In this document: positions 1-8,754 of the stretch, one piece after another | Numbering within the stretch: position 1 is the stretch's first letter | How the letters are laid out: every line of letters starts with the position of its first letter | DNA from: Lachnospiraceae bacterium | GTDB lineage: Bacteria > Bacillota > Clostridia > Lachnospirales > Lachnospiraceae | Reading direction: 5' to 3' | NCBI GenBank assembly: GCA_900770225.1 | Contig: CAAGJU010000198.1 | Span: 28,919 to 92,918 of the forward strand | Length of the DNA stretch: 64,000 bases | Notes under the pieces: generated by a model | Database searches by the model: none | The model's input: the letters and a program-made list of their open reading frames with translations, nothing else | What the model was told of the DNA's origin: nothing | Translations under genes and position numbers: made by a program

Positions 1-75
1 TTGGGCAGTCTTGCGAGATGTTCAGCAAGCCGCAGCTCATCATGTCCGCCAGGGCGTATTTCTAGGAGGTGGATG

Positions 76-1629
76 ATGAGTCAGCAAAGAGCATCGATCC
101 CCCTTCCCTTTTCCAAGATCGTACCGGTCAAGCCTGTGAATGACGAGTTCACGCTGACAAAGGTTTATGTGTGCAGCCCAGGGAAAAACAGAAACATGTC
201 TTATCTGCGGCGGGAAGAATTGGACAATGCCAAAGATACGCTTGCTTATGTTCCCGTCGTCGGCCACTTAATGGAAGTCTATGACGAAAACGGCAATGTG
301 ACCGGGCATCGTTTCGGTGGGCACGACTATGTGATCACAGATGATCTGCAGATGAAGGCCCTGACTGTTCCGTTTGGCGTTGTCACTGCGGATGAGCCGG
401 AGTATGAGACGGTGATCGAGTTCGGAAAAGAGAAGGAATATCAGACGGCGTATGCGATCCTGTGGACAGGAAGATACCCGGAGCTCAAGGACGCGATTTA
501 CAGTGACGAGACATGGTTTGGACAGTCCATGGAGATGAACTTCGATAATTACGAGATCCTGGAAGAGGACAGCAATTACGTGGAACTTCATGGATTGAGC
601 TATTCCGCTCTCTGCATTCTTGGAAAATCCGACGACCCGTCACAACATGTGGAACCGTGTTTCCCAAGTGCGCGGTTCGACCCTGTGCAATTCGACCTTG
701 GGAACGACTCTTTCAGCAAGGCTATGGCAGAGATGCGCATGCAGATCAGCCTTTGTTTTGATATGAATACTTCCAAGAAAGGGGGAGAAATGGATTTGAA
801 TCAGGAAAAAATCGATGAAATTTTCGCAAGCGCTGAGATCACTCAGGACGAGATCGATTTTGAGATCACGGAAGATATGACTGAGGATCAGTTGCTGGCC
901 GCCATTGAAGACTTCAAGAAGCGAAAGTGCGGAGAAGTTGAAGAGAACGCCTGCAAGCCCAAGAAGAAGTGCAGTCTGGAAGATCATAACGATGAGCCTT
1001 CCCTGTTTTCCGCAACGGTGAACCAGAAGCGGGAAGCGTTACGCAATACGCTGGAGCCCATCATCGTCCGTGACGCCGATGGAAACATTCAGTCCGAACT
1101 GGAGTACTGGGTGGAGGATTTTGACGATACCCACGTGTTTGTCGAACGCTGCTATTGGACACAGGATACTTATGAGTGCAAGTATGGTCGCTTCCCTTAT
1201 GCGTTTGATGAAGCTTCCAAAACCGCATCTATCACGGGTGAGTTTGAAGAGATGATCAAGATGTGGCTCACCAAGGAAGAGGCTGCGAAGGTGGAGGCAG
1301 ATCGGATCGAGTTGGAAACGCTGCGCAAGTTCAAGTCTGACGCTGAGGATGCGAAATTCCAGCAGGACGTGGAGGATCTGTGCGCGCAGTTTGAGGACCT
1401 CTGCGCACTGGATGAGTTTGCTTCCATTAAGGAGAAGGCGAAAGAGTTTGCGTCCCTTGAAGAAATGGAAACACAACTGTATGCCCTGCGCGGCAAGCAG
1501 GTGAAAGCCAGCAAGAAGCAGGCACCTGCAGCATTCTCCGTCAAGGTCGGCATTGACCGTACCGACGACCACAATGAAGATCCATATGGTGGCATCTTCT
1601 CAAAATACAATATCCGTCCCAAGCAGTGA
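76..1629 (+). CDS. Capsid maturation protease fused to scaffold domain
   Basis: Probable prohead protease plus scaffold, which shapes the procapsid and is then cleaved. The first ~230 residues resemble phage serine proteases of herpesvirus-assemblin type. His64 (VVGHLMEV), Ser151 (GQSMEM) and His172 (VELHGLS) are candidate catalytic residues. The C-terminal half is acidic and helical, like a scaffold, with an E/K-rich coiled segment at about residues 395-485. The start is the second ATG of ATGATG, six bases after AGGAGG; the longer upstream reading has no ribosome site. It lies directly before the decoration and major capsid genes, the usual place for a protease-scaffold. The family call is by pattern and position. 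Confidence 0.7.
   Translation: MSQQRASIPLPFSKIVPVKPVNDEFTLTKVYVCSPGKNRNMSYLRREELDNAKDTLAYVPVVGHLMEVYDENGNVTGHRFGGHDYVITDDLQMKALTVPFGVVTADEPEYETVIEFGKEKEYQTAYAILWTGRYPELKDAIYSDETWFGQSMEMNFDNYEILEEDSNYVELHGLSYSALCILGKSDDPSQHVEPCFPSARFDPVQFDLGNDSFSKAMAEMRMQISLCFDMNTSKKGGEMDLNQEKIDEIFASAEITQDEIDFEITEDMTEDQLLAAIEDFKKRKCGEVEENACKPKKKCSLEDHNDEPSLFSATVNQKREALRNTLEPIIVRDADGNIQSELEYWVEDFDDTHVFVERCYWTQDTYECKYGRFPYAFDEASKTASITGEFEEMIKMWLTKEEAAKVEADRIELETLRKFKSDAEDAKFQQDVEDLCAQFEDLCALDEFASIKEKAKEFASLEEMETQLYALRGKQVKASKKQAPAAFSVKVGIDRTDDHNEDPYGGIFSKYNIRPKQ
790..1629 (+). CDS. Possible nested scaffold protein from an internal start
   Basis: An in-frame ATG (790) inside the protease gene is preceded by a strong ribosome site, AAAGGGGGAG (778-787). 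It would yield a separate 279-residue protein starting MDLNQEKIDE, covering only the acidic, helical scaffold part. This copies the lambda C/Nu3 arrangement, where scaffold is made from inside the protease gene. The site and frame are visible in the sequence; that it is used is inference. Confidence 0.5.
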   Translation: MDLNQEKIDEIFASAEITQDEIDFEITEDMTEDQLLAAIEDFKKRKCGEVEENACKPKKKCSLEDHNDEPSLFSATVNQKREALRNTLEPIIVRDADGNIQSELEYWVEDFDDTHVFVERCYWTQDTYECKYGRFPYAFDEASKTASITGEFEEMIKMWLTKEEAAKVEADRIELETLRKFKSDAEDAKFQQDVEDLCAQFEDLCALDEFASIKEKAKEFASLEEMETQLYALRGKQVKASKKQAPAAFSVKVGIDRTDDHNEDPYGGIFSKYNIRPKQ

Positions 1630-1642
1630 ACTTGGATTGTGA

Positions 1643-1670
1643 CCGCCATGAAAATGGCGGCTGATTTTTT
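1643..1670 (+). terminator. Rho-independent terminator after protease-scaffold gene
   Basis: Hairpin CCGCCAT-gaaa-ATGGCGG followed by CTGATTTTTT. It sits between the protease-scaffold gene and the highly expressed decoration/capsid genes, so it probably adjusts transcript levels rather than ending the operon. Confidence 0.75.
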
Positions 1671-1688
1671 ATATGGAGGTTTTTCATT

Positions 1689-2162
1689 ATGGCTTACGCA
1701 CATTGCATTTGCGATACAAGCAATATGGCCGGCACTCGCCTGCCTTCCAAGCACGTCAACGTGAAGCTGTCCGCTGATGTGGACAACGGCAACATCGTCG
1801 CCCTGGGCGCTCTGGCTGACGGAGAGTTTGAGGCTTTTGCCGCTTCCAAGCCCGCCGCCAATACCGACATCAAGAAGCTGGCTCTGGTCAAGGCTCCTGA
1901 GGTCATGAAGGATGAGCGCCTGCGCAACCTGGGCGACTTCTACAACAAGTCCGGCGCCATCGTTCGCGCTTATCTGTTTGAGAGCGGCGATGAGTTCCGT
2001 CTGACCGCCGAGGGTTTGTCCGGTTCTCCCGCTGTTGGTTACGCCGTCGAGGCTGACGCCAGCTATAAGCTGAAGGCCGTCTCCGGCGCTACCTCTTCTT
2101 CCACCCAGATCGGCACCATCATCGCCGTCGAGGGTGATTATTTCGTGGTCCGCGTGGCCTAA
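1689..2162 (+). CDS. Putative head decoration protein
   Basis: 157 residues, clear ribosome site (GGAGG) and strongly biased, GC-rich codon use like the capsid gene that follows, as expected of an abundant virion protein. Its small size, its beta-rich sequence with many Ala, Gly and Val, and its place between the scaffold and major capsid genes fit a capsid decoration or stabilisation protein. No specific motif was recognised. Alternative: a head fibre base protein. Confidence 0.55.
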   Translation: MAYAHCICDTSNMAGTRLPSKHVNVKLSADVDNGNIVALGALADGEFEAFAASKPAANTDIKKLALVKAPEVMKDERLRNLGDFYNKSGAIVRAYLFESGDEFRLTAEGLSGSPAVGYAVEADASYKLKAVSGATSSSTQIGTIIAVEGDYFVVRVA

Positions 2163-2185
2163 TTCGTGTAAAGGAGGGTTTTAAA

Positions 2186-3125
2186 ATGGAAAAGAATGAT
2201 ATCGTTAAGCTCGCTCTGGACACGATGCATGGCACCGTGAGCGGCAATTTCTCCAAGGAGAACGCATCTGATGCCCTGCGCCAGGCTTTTATTGAGCTGA
2301 ATGGCGGCTCTGATAAGCTGACAGCCAAGTCTTTCCGGGATCATCCCCAGCTGTTCCAGATCATCGAGGAGATCATGCCTGTGATGATCGAGGAAGGTCT
2401 GCGCGGTGATGAGATGGTCTTCAATATGGTCGACTATCGGAACGTTGCCGAGGGCGATGAGAATCGGTTCTGGACTGAGGACAACTCTGACTTTGTTGTT
2501 GCCAAGATTGCCGACGGCTCTACTTCCATCCGCCGTCAGCGCCTGAATGTTGGCCAGTATGTGAGCATTGAGACTCAGATGCACGCCATCAAGGTGTATG
2601 AGGAGCTGAACCGGCTGCTGGCCGGCCGTGTTGATTTCAACACTCTGGTCGATCGCCTGTCCCGTTCTTTCACCCGCGATATGCGCAATCAGATCCTGGC
2701 TGCTCTGGAGGGCGTGACTGCTGACACCACCGGCCTGAATGCCACTTACGTGAAGAGCGGTTCTATGGATATTGGCACTCTGCGGGAGCTGATCGCCCAT
2801 GTTGAGGCAGCCACCGGTTCTGCCACCATTGTTGGCACCAAGGCTGGCCTGGCCAAGATCCGCGACGTTGATCCCACTGCCGTTTCCCTGACTGCTTCTT
2901 CCGCAAAGGAAGATCTGTATAACCTCGGCTATTTCGGCAAGTTCGAGGGCACTCCCATGGTGTCTATGCGCCAGGCTCATAAGGCCGGCACTGATGCCTT
3001 CGCCATCAACGACAACAAGATCTATGTGATGGCTGGCTCTGATAAGCCCATCAAGCTTGTCCGCGAGGGTGAGGGCCTGATGATCGCCACCGATGCCATG
3101 AGTAACGCCGATCTGACCCAAGAGT
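2186..3125 (+). CDS. Major capsid protein, exon 1
   Basis: Residues 1-313 plus the first base of the next codon of an HK97-fold-type major capsid protein. Start ATG follows AAAGGAGGG. Typical features are an N-terminal helical region, a central RSFTRDMRNQILAAL-like stretch and a C-terminal part ending ...NADLTQE. Uninterrupted translation would stop at 3151 with an unrelated tail (after TQE: LECCAIAA). Splicing T3125 to A4204 instead restores ...TQEYLYGEKYGLGV..., a typical capsid C-terminus. The full spliced gene is 1011 nt, 336 residues, normal for the family. Codon use is strongly biased, as for abundant proteins. Confidence 0.85.
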
Positions 3126-4203
3126 TAGAATGTTGCGCGATTGCCGCGTGATATCTATAGCTCGCGTTCACAGTGATGTGTTCGAAAAATAACCTATTGA
3201 ATTGCTGGAAAATCCTAAAGCCAATTATGCTACAACATAAGGCCGAACAGGCCTAAATGTGAATGCCGCGAAAGCAGAAAAAAATAATTGGATGGCACAT
3301 GGTTAAATCCTAAATGTCTCGCCAAAAATGGAAAATCAGCAGCCAAGCTCCGAACAGGAGAAGGTTCAACGACTATCCCGTTCATGGGAGTAGGCCATAA
3401 GCGATTGATGGCCGAAGTGGTAGGCGCCTGGATTATTTCAGGTGAAGATATAGTCTGTGCTTTATCGAAAGATAAAGGTGCGCATTTTGCGCCGGTCAGG
3501 ATTAGCGATCCTGCAATGTTTGAGTTATTTCGGATTTAAGGAGAGGTTTTGAGTCAATTATGTGATTTAACGGGCCAACGATTTGGCCGATTGACAGTGC
3601 TCTATAGGGCGCCAAATAAAATAGACGCGTCTGGAAGGCGTCGTGTGTATTGGACATGCCAATGTGATTGCGGAAATATCGTAGATGTGAACGCAGATAA
3701 TGTAAAGCATGGCAGACAACGATCATGCGGATGCTATAAGAGGGAATGCTTGCATGAATCAAAGACGACGCATGGGGAAACAGAGACGCGACTATACGGA
3801 ATTTGGCTTTCTATGAAAAGAAGGTGTGATACGCCTTCATTGGACGCATACAAAGATTATGGCGGAAGGGGCATTCGAGTCTGCGATGAATGGAAGAATA
3901 GTTACGAAGCATTTCGTGATTGGTCATTTGCGAATGGGTACGATGATATCTTGACGATCGATCGCATCGAGAACAATGGTGACTATCAGCCTGATAATTG
4001 CAGATGGGTTGATTGCGTTGCGCAGGCAAACAACCGCAGAAACAACCGTATTTTAACATACCATGGAGAATCTCATACGGTAACAGAATGGGCTAGGATT
4101 CTTGGCAAAAATCCAAAAACGCTATTTAGCAGAGTTTATTCTGGAGATCCCGTTGAGAAAATTCTCAGAACCTAAACAACTCAAACATAACCGAACATTT
4201 CAG
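3126..4203 (+). ncRNA. Group I self-splicing intron in major capsid gene
   Basis: A 1078-nt insertion with recognisable group I core elements. These are P-like sequence near 3200-3222 (ATTGCTGGAAAATCC), Q near 3334-3347 (AATCAGCAGCCAAG), R at 3364-3375 (GTTCAACGACTA) and S at 3444-3455 (GAAGATATAGTC). GACTA (3371-3375) and TAGTC (3451-3455) form the five base pairs of P7. The upstream exon ends in T and the intron ends in G, as group I chemistry requires. Splicing restores the capsid reading frame. The homing endonuclease gene lies after the S element, toward the 3' side. P1 pairing was not resolved. Confidence 0.88.
3549..4175 (+). CDS. Intron-encoded homing endonuclease (HNH-like)
   Basis: 208 residues, TTG start five bases after GGAG. 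Parts in order: an N-terminal module with cysteines 37, 39, 41, 60 and 62 (CQCDCG...SCGC), probably a zinc-binding DNA-recognition unit; a central domain with TIDRIENNGDY...NCRW and a QANNRRNN tail, as in many phage HNH-like homing endonucleases; and a C-terminal helix-turn-helix-like segment (HTVTEWARILGKN), as in NUMOD/IENR-type regions. It would cut intronless capsid alleles to spread the intron. It is more AT-rich than the surrounding capsid exons, a sign of separate origin. The exact catalytic family is uncertain. Confidence 0.75.
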   Translation: MSQLCDLTGQRFGRLTVLYRAPNKIDASGRRRVYWTCQCDCGNIVDVNADNVKHGRQRSCGCYKRECLHESKTTHGETETRLYGIWLSMKRRCDTPSLDAYKDYGGRGIRVCDEWKNSYEAFRDWSFANGYDDILTIDRIENNGDYQPDNCRWVDCVAQANNRRNNRILTYHGESHTVTEWARILGKNPKTLFSRVYSGDPVEKILRT

Positions 4204-4274
4204 ACCTGTATGGTGAGAAGTATGGCCTGGGTGTCATCTTTAACCAGAAGATGGGTATCTACACCATCGCTTGA
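4204..4274 (+). CDS. Major capsid protein, exon 2
   Basis: Last 23 codons and stop of the major capsid protein, completing a codon begun by T3125. Encodes YLYGEKYGLGVIFNQK followed by MGIYTIA. The Y-G-L-G-V-I-F-N pattern is typical of capsid C-termini, and it has no start or ribosome site of its own. It is followed by a terminator. Confidence 0.85.
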
Positions 4275-4288
4275 TCAAATAACGGTTT

Positions 4289-4321
4289 GGCGGAGGGTGA
4301 AATATCCCTCCGCCTCGTTTT
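4289..4321 (+). terminator. Rho-independent terminator after major capsid gene
   Basis: Nine-base-pair stem GGCGGAGGG / CCCTCCGCC around an eight-base loop, followed by TCGTTTTG. It lies just after capsid exon 2. Confidence 0.75.
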
Positions 4322-4340
4322 GAATTAAAGGAGATTTACT

Positions 4341-4937
4341 ATGGCAGCAAAGGCTTCAGCGGCAAAGAAAGCGACAGCCGCTTCAAATCATAAGATTGAG
4401 GATAGCAAGCCTATCCAAAAAGTGATCACACAGGAAGTAAAGGCAGACCGTCCTAAGATCGTGAAACTGGATGACTCTATCCTGATCGCAGTCAAGAGCA
4501 ACGTTTTCGGAGAACTGATTTTTGTGAATCCGCGTACCGGAGACAAAACCAAGTGGTCATATTGCGGAGATGTTCAGCCGCTTACCATGGGTGATCTGCG
4601 CGTGATGAAGGGTACGCAGCGCGCATTTTATGAAAACCAGTGGATCTATATCGTCGGAGTCGAGGACCCTGGGTATGAGGACGTTTCTCCAGACGATATT
4701 TACCGGACGCTGATGGTGTCACAATACTACAAGAATGTGATCGACCCGGATAATTACCAGGAGATCTTTTCCTGGGATGCTGACCGCATCCGCAGCGCAG
4801 TCAATATGATGTCTGATGGTGCGAAGATGAATCTCGCCGTGGCTGCGAACACTTGTATCGCAGACGGAAGTCTGGATTCTATCCGAAAGATCCAGGCTTT
4901 GGAGGATTGTCTTGGCTGTGAGCTGGTAAAGCCCTGA
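4341..4937 (+). CDS. Head-associated protein of unknown function
   Basis: 198 residues, start after AAAGGAGATTT. The N-terminus is low-complexity, rich in Ala, Lys and Ser (first ~45 residues); the rest is mixed alpha/beta with no recognised motif. It sits between the capsid and connector genes in the late operon, so a minor head or neck role is likely. The Lys/Ala-rich tail could contact DNA or be flexible. Confidence 0.5.
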   Translation: MAAKASAAKKATAASNHKIEDSKPIQKVITQEVKADRPKIVKLDDSILIAVKSNVFGELIFVNPRTGDKTKWSYCGDVQPLTMGDLRVMKGTQRAFYENQWIYIVGVEDPGYEDVSPDDIYRTLMVSQYYKNVIDPDNYQEIFSWDADRIRSAVNMMSDGAKMNLAVAANTCIADGSLDSIRKIQALEDCLGCELVKP

Positions 4938-4955
4938 TGAACGGAGGTGGGCCGA

Positions 4956-5390
4956 TTGTCTACCCCATATGACAGCATTTACCAAAGAGCTGTGTTCAGA
5001 TTCCGAGACTACGATTTCTGTCACATGAATGATATCGATGTCAACGAAGTGCTCAGAGGGTATCTGAACGCTGCGATCAGTGATTTTTCACCAGTCTGCC
5101 AGGATGACCTGACTGATGTCGATGATGATCTTGAGCAATTCAATGCTGATCTGGATAATGAGGTGCAGGAGATCTTATCCTTAGGCATCTCTTTTTACTG
5201 GATCTCAGCTCAGATCATGAATCAGGAACTGCTAAGAAATTCTCTGTCTACCAAAGACTACTCCTACTTCTCCCCTGCAAACCTATTGCGGGAATCTCAA
5301 ACGCTGAGAGATTCCTTGCGGAAGGAATACAGAGACCGGATCACTCGGTATACATACCATCATGGTGATATCGCTTCTGTGAATGCTTGA
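4956..5390 (+). CDS. Putative head-tail connector protein
   Basis: 144 residues, acidic and mostly helical. The start chosen is TTG 4956 (MSTPYDSIYQRA), eight bases after GGAGG at 4943-4947; an in-frame GTG at 4947 overlaps that ribosome site and is rejected. Position after the capsid and size match phage head-completion/adaptor proteins, but no diagnostic motif is visible. Confidence 0.5.
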   Translation: MSTPYDSIYQRAVFRFRDYDFCHMNDIDVNEVLRGYLNAAISDFSPVCQDDLTDVDDDLEQFNADLDNEVQEILSLGISFYWISAQIMNQELLRNSLSTKDYSYFSPANLLRESQTLRDSLRKEYRDRITRYTYHHGDIASVNA

Positions 5391-5401
5391 TGGAGGCGCC
5401 C

Positions 5402-5701
5402 ATGGAATTATCCGCATATTTACAGATGATGGAGGGCGGCATCTACAAGATCCTGCCATTATGGGAGGAGCAGCAGTCCGGAGGAAATGTTCATCTGGAT
5501 GTTTATATTCCAACGTTGGTAGATGAATTGATCGGGGCACAGAGATCCTTCCCGGAACTGGGAAGCGACCCTTCCTACATTGCGATCATCAATACTGTTC
5601 AATATATGATTGACCATGAAATGACGCATGCAGAGTGTCGCCGCAAAGTGTTTCGTATGCTGCGTCTCCTGAATCAGATGGAGGGCGATGCTCATGTATG
5701 A
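5402..5701 (+). CDS. Small neck-region protein
   Basis: 99 residues, helical, starting MELSAYLQMM five bases after GGAGG (5392-5396). It overlaps the next gene by eight bases, which suggests translational coupling. Probably part of head-tail joining by position; no family recognised. Confidence 0.45.
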   Translation: MELSAYLQMMEGGIYKILPLWEEQQSGGNVHLDVYIPTLVDELIGAQRSFPELGSDPSYIAIINTVQYMIDHEMTHAECRRKVFRMLRLLNQMEGDAHV

Positions 5702-6698
5702 GGTTTATAGAGGATACATCGGCGCGAGAGGATGCACGAAGCGGTCTAGGGCTGAGCACGACGCGAAAGCCGATCTGATCGCACATGCCAAGGATAACCC
5801 GGATTACCATGGAGATACGATGCGAAATGGGATCATGCAGCCGTTCATCCTTACCCGCGGCGGAGAGCAGCACACATATAATATGATCTGCATGCCTGGC
5901 GATGACCTATATGCAGGAGATATGATCGATGCGTTTGGTGAAAAGTGGATCGTGATGGAAGCACGAGCGGACGCCACGACCCACAAAACAGGGGTCATGC
6001 AGCAGTGCAACCAACTGTTCAGATTCCAAAACTTTACGCCGGAGATCATAGAGCGGTGGGGCTATATCGACCAAAGCGGGTACTCATCATCCGTCACCGG
6101 GACAAACCAGATGCAAAAGGCAGAAGAGCAGTTTGCGATCTATATGCCCTACGACGATGATACAGCGAAGCTGTTTGTCGATAAGCGTCTGGCTTCTCAC
6201 ATTGGTTATGACCAATTCGGGCATCGCATTCTGGTCACCTTTAAGGTGACTTCCTGCGCACCGAACACGGCTTCTTTCAATGCGGGAGATCACCTGTTGA
6301 GTCTGAAAGCCATTCGGGACGTATACAGCGAAACGGACGATGATCTGGAGCAAATGATCTGCGACTATATTGCCCCATCCCAGCAAGGAGAGGATCAGCC
6401 TGGAACGCTGCTTCCATGTGCGATCATTGGAGCTCCGAAGATCATGATCGGAAGAACGAAGACATTCCAGGCAGCATTTTATGACAGTGCCGGCACCGAT
6501 ATCTCAGACGGCGTGAGTGCGAAATGGAACCTGCCAGTGATGGACGGAGTCACTTTCTATGCCAATGGGAATACCCTGAAGATCACTGTTGAAAGCAAAG
6601 ATGCGCTGATCGGCGAGGAATTCTCTATCGTCCTTTGCGACGCGGATGGGCTGTATGAGCCATGCAGCGTGATGGTGGAGGTGGGTAATATTGCCTGA
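5694..6698 (+). CDS. Head-closure/neck structural protein
   Basis: 334 residues. ATG 5694 (MYEVYRGYIG) is eight bases after GGAGGG; the ATG at 5688 is too close to it. The N-terminal ~210 residues look like a mixed-fold structural domain with aromatic-rich strands. The C-terminal ~90 residues are beta-rich (AKWNLPVMDGVTFYANGN, then a SIVLCDADG segment), like an Ig-type add-on domain common on virion surfaces. Its role is inferred from the gene order, between the connector and tail terminator. Confidence 0.45.
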   Translation: MYEVYRGYIGARGCTKRSRAEHDAKADLIAHAKDNPDYHGDTMRNGIMQPFILTRGGEQHTYNMICMPGDDLYAGDMIDAFGEKWIVMEARADATTHKTGVMQQCNQLFRFQNFTPEIIERWGYIDQSGYSSSVTGTNQMQKAEEQFAIYMPYDDDTAKLFVDKRLASHIGYDQFGHRILVTFKVTSCAPNTASFNAGDHLLSLKAIRDVYSETDDDLEQMICDYIAPSQQGEDQPGTLLPCAIIGAPKIMIGRTKTFQAAFYDSAGTDISDGVSAKWNLPVMDGVTFYANGNTLKITVESKDALIGEEFSIVLCDADGLYEPCSVMVEVGNIA

Positions 6699-7194
6699 AT
6701 ACAGACTTCCACTGCAGGATGGGATCGATTATAAAGCGGCCGTGATATCCAGTATCTGCGCATCGCAGGCCGTGATCGGATTATTGGTCGATGATCCAGC
6801 TGTTGATATAGACGGAGACCGTGCGTACCGCGCCACAGATGAGTGCGTCTTTGATTATAACTATATCGACCGCACAGTGGAACGAAGCGATGCTTTTATT
6901 ATGGTGGATGCGGAGATGATCAATCCCACATCCGGTACGATGAATGCATGGGAAGTATATGTGCAGGTCGTTTGCCACAAAGGGTACGTGGCACTGGACC
7001 CGAAGAAATTCAAAGGTGTGAAGGGTAATCGCACGGATAATCTGGTGAACCAGATCGACATGCTGCTCAACGGGACAAGGCTATTTGGTATTGGCCGCCT
7101 GTCCCTGCAGAGTTGCGGAATATCGGTCGTTCCGGACTCCTTTACATCCAAGATGCTGACGTACCGCGTGGAAGAGTACAGGAGAGAGCGGTGA
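6691..7194 (+). CDS. Putative tail terminator / tail completion protein
   Basis: 167 residues starting TTG 6691, after GGAGGTGG. It overlaps the upstream gene by eight bases. Size, the fold pattern (helix followed by strands with WEVYVQVVCHKG) and its place shortly before the major tail protein match tail terminator proteins, which cap the tail tube under the head. No catalytic motif. Confidence 0.45.
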   Translation: MPEYRLPLQDGIDYKAAVISSICASQAVIGLLVDDPAVDIDGDRAYRATDECVFDYNYIDRTVERSDAFIMVDAEMINPTSGTMNAWEVYVQVVCHKGYVALDPKKFKGVKGNRTDNLVNQIDMLLNGTRLFGIGRLSLQSCGISVVPDSFTSKMLTYRVEEYRRER

Positions 7195-7197
7195 GCT

Positions 7198-7914
7198 ATG
7201 GTCAGAATAAGCGATTATGACCTGATCTCTGGGAACCATATCCGCATCTCAGACCATTGCACTGTTCGGCAGCCAACGCTGCGTGATATTGGCGTTGTTG
7301 GGTACGATCATTATCAAAATCTTCTGACGATCCTCTTGGTATCAAAAATCGAGTTGCTGAAAAATCTTGGCATGGAGGACGGAGAGGAATTCGATCCATA
7401 TTCCGTCTATGACATGATGGCTGCCATTCCGGAGCTTCGATCTTTACTGGTCGAGGCTCTGTCTTTTTTTGTGGAGGAGCCTGTCTCCTTCTCTGGCGGT
7501 TCATATCTGATCGGTGGAACGCCGGCTGGATATGCAGACCTTGAGAATGTGAAAGCAGCTATCTTAAAAGTCGCCTTTATTGAGCGGGATTCAGAATCGC
7601 AGCACGTATTTGCCAGCGAGAAAGCAAGGCGGATCTGGGAAAAGTGCCACAAAGGGAAAGAAGCCTTGAAAAAGATCGCCAAGAAGGATAACGACCTGGA
7701 CCTTCCGAATCTGATCGGGTCTGTATGCGCGAAAAGCGGCAGCTACACCCTTTTGAACATCTGGGATCTGACGGTTTATCAGCTGTACGACCAGTTTTCC
7801 AGACTGAATATCAACGTCCAGATGGACATTTATGCATCGAGATGGGCCGCATGGGGCAAGGACGATTTCGACGTTTCCATGTGGTTTAAGAATATTTCAA
7901 AGAAAGAAGGATGA
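7198..7914 (+). CDS. Probable tail assembly chaperone-like protein
   Basis: 238 residues. The C-terminal region (LTVYQLYDQFSRLNIN... and MWFKNIS) is the kind of helical YQLYDQF signature found in tail assembly proteins of Firmicutes phages. It ends just before the major tail protein, a common position for helpers of tail tube assembly. No ribosomal frameshift signal was recognised. Confidence 0.4.
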   Translation: MVRISDYDLISGNHIRISDHCTVRQPTLRDIGVVGYDHYQNLLTILLVSKIELLKNLGMEDGEEFDPYSVYDMMAAIPELRSLLVEALSFFVEEPVSFSGGSYLIGGTPAGYADLENVKAAILKVAFIERDSESQHVFASEKARRIWEKCHKGKEALKKIAKKDNDLDLPNLIGSVCAKSGSYTLLNIWDLTVYQLYDQFSRLNINVQMDIYASRWAAWGKDDFDVSMWFKNISKKEG

Positions 7915-7919
7915 GAGAT

Positions 7920-8648
7920 ATGAGCAATACGAGCAACAATTTTGCTTCTCGTGAAGTTTGCGATCTGATCTTTTATGACTATGCGACACAGCAGCCTGTC
8001 CTGTTCATGGACTATGCCAATACGACTACGGCCGGTCTGAGCGGCGAGTCTGTGTTCGCTTATGGCGGAAAGGGCCATCCTAAGCGCGTCGGCTTTAACG
8101 GCGACCGTGGCGGCACGATCTCCTTTGAGTCTCAGATCGCTACCATGGAGCTGTATGCCATGGTGACCGGCGGCACTCTGTCTACTGCTGCCAAGTTTGT
8201 GAAGCGCTATGAGGCCACTGCCAACTCCGATGGTTTTGAGCTGCCTGATGAGCCCGTTTCCGACAGTGTGGTCGTCTATGCTTACGATGATGACTGCGGA
8301 GAGGCTATTGAGAGCGTGAACGTCTCTACGAAGAAGGTTACTGCCACCGGCATCACTAGCGGTAATAAGTATGTGGCTTACTACATGGTCAACAAGGAGA
8401 GCGGCGTGAAGAGCTTTAAGCTGAAGTCCACCAGCTTCCCCAAGGAAGTTTCCATTTATGGTGAGACCACGATCCGCGGCGAGGACGGCGTCGACCATGC
8501 TTTCCGCATGATCTGCTACAAGGCCCTGCCTCAGCCTACCTTTGAGCTTTCCTTCGCCAACAGCGGCGATCCTACCTCTTATACTGTTACCTTCGACCTG
8601 GAGGCCGACGGAAATAAGGATCTGATCGAGTTCATCGCAGAAGACTGA
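7920..8648 (+). CDS. Major tail tube protein
   Basis: 242 residues, start ATG 7920 (MSNTSNNF) nine bases after AGAAGG. Strong codon bias and regular beta-strand pattern (TISFESQIATMELYAMVTGG, later FELSFANSG and YTVTFDLEADG) fit a tail tube subunit of the type found in Listeria A118/A511-like phages. A terminator follows directly, as is usual for an abundant virion protein. Confidence 0.75.
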   Translation: MSNTSNNFASREVCDLIFYDYATQQPVLFMDYANTTTAGLSGESVFAYGGKGHPKRVGFNGDRGGTISFESQIATMELYAMVTGGTLSTAAKFVKRYEATANSDGFELPDEPVSDSVVVYAYDDDCGEAIESVNVSTKKVTATGITSGNKYVAYYMVNKESGVKSFKLKSTSFPKEVSIYGETTIRGEDGVDHAFRMICYKALPQPTFELSFANSGDPTSYTVTFDLEADGNKDLIEFIAED

Positions 8649-8704
8649 TTTGGCATAGCGGGGAGCGCAGATGACGCATCCCGTGACCTGTTCGGTTGAT
8701 TTTG

Positions 8705-8739
8705 ATAGGCGGCAGGTTTTTACTTGCCGCCTATTTTTT
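8705..8739 (+). terminator. Rho-independent terminator after major tail gene
   Basis: Perfect 10-bp stem ATAGGCGGCA / TGCCGCCTAT with a ten-base loop and a following run of T. Confidence 0.85.
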
Positions 8740-8754
8740 ACGCGGGGGTGATGT

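Noticed and set aside
3126..3151. Capsid C-terminus LECCAIAA
   Set aside because: It is read-through into the intron; spliced exon 2 gives a family-typical end.
3288..3539. 83-residue reading frame on the + strand
   Set aside because: It runs across the Q, R and S core elements of the capsid intron and has no good ribosome site; it is ribozyme sequence.
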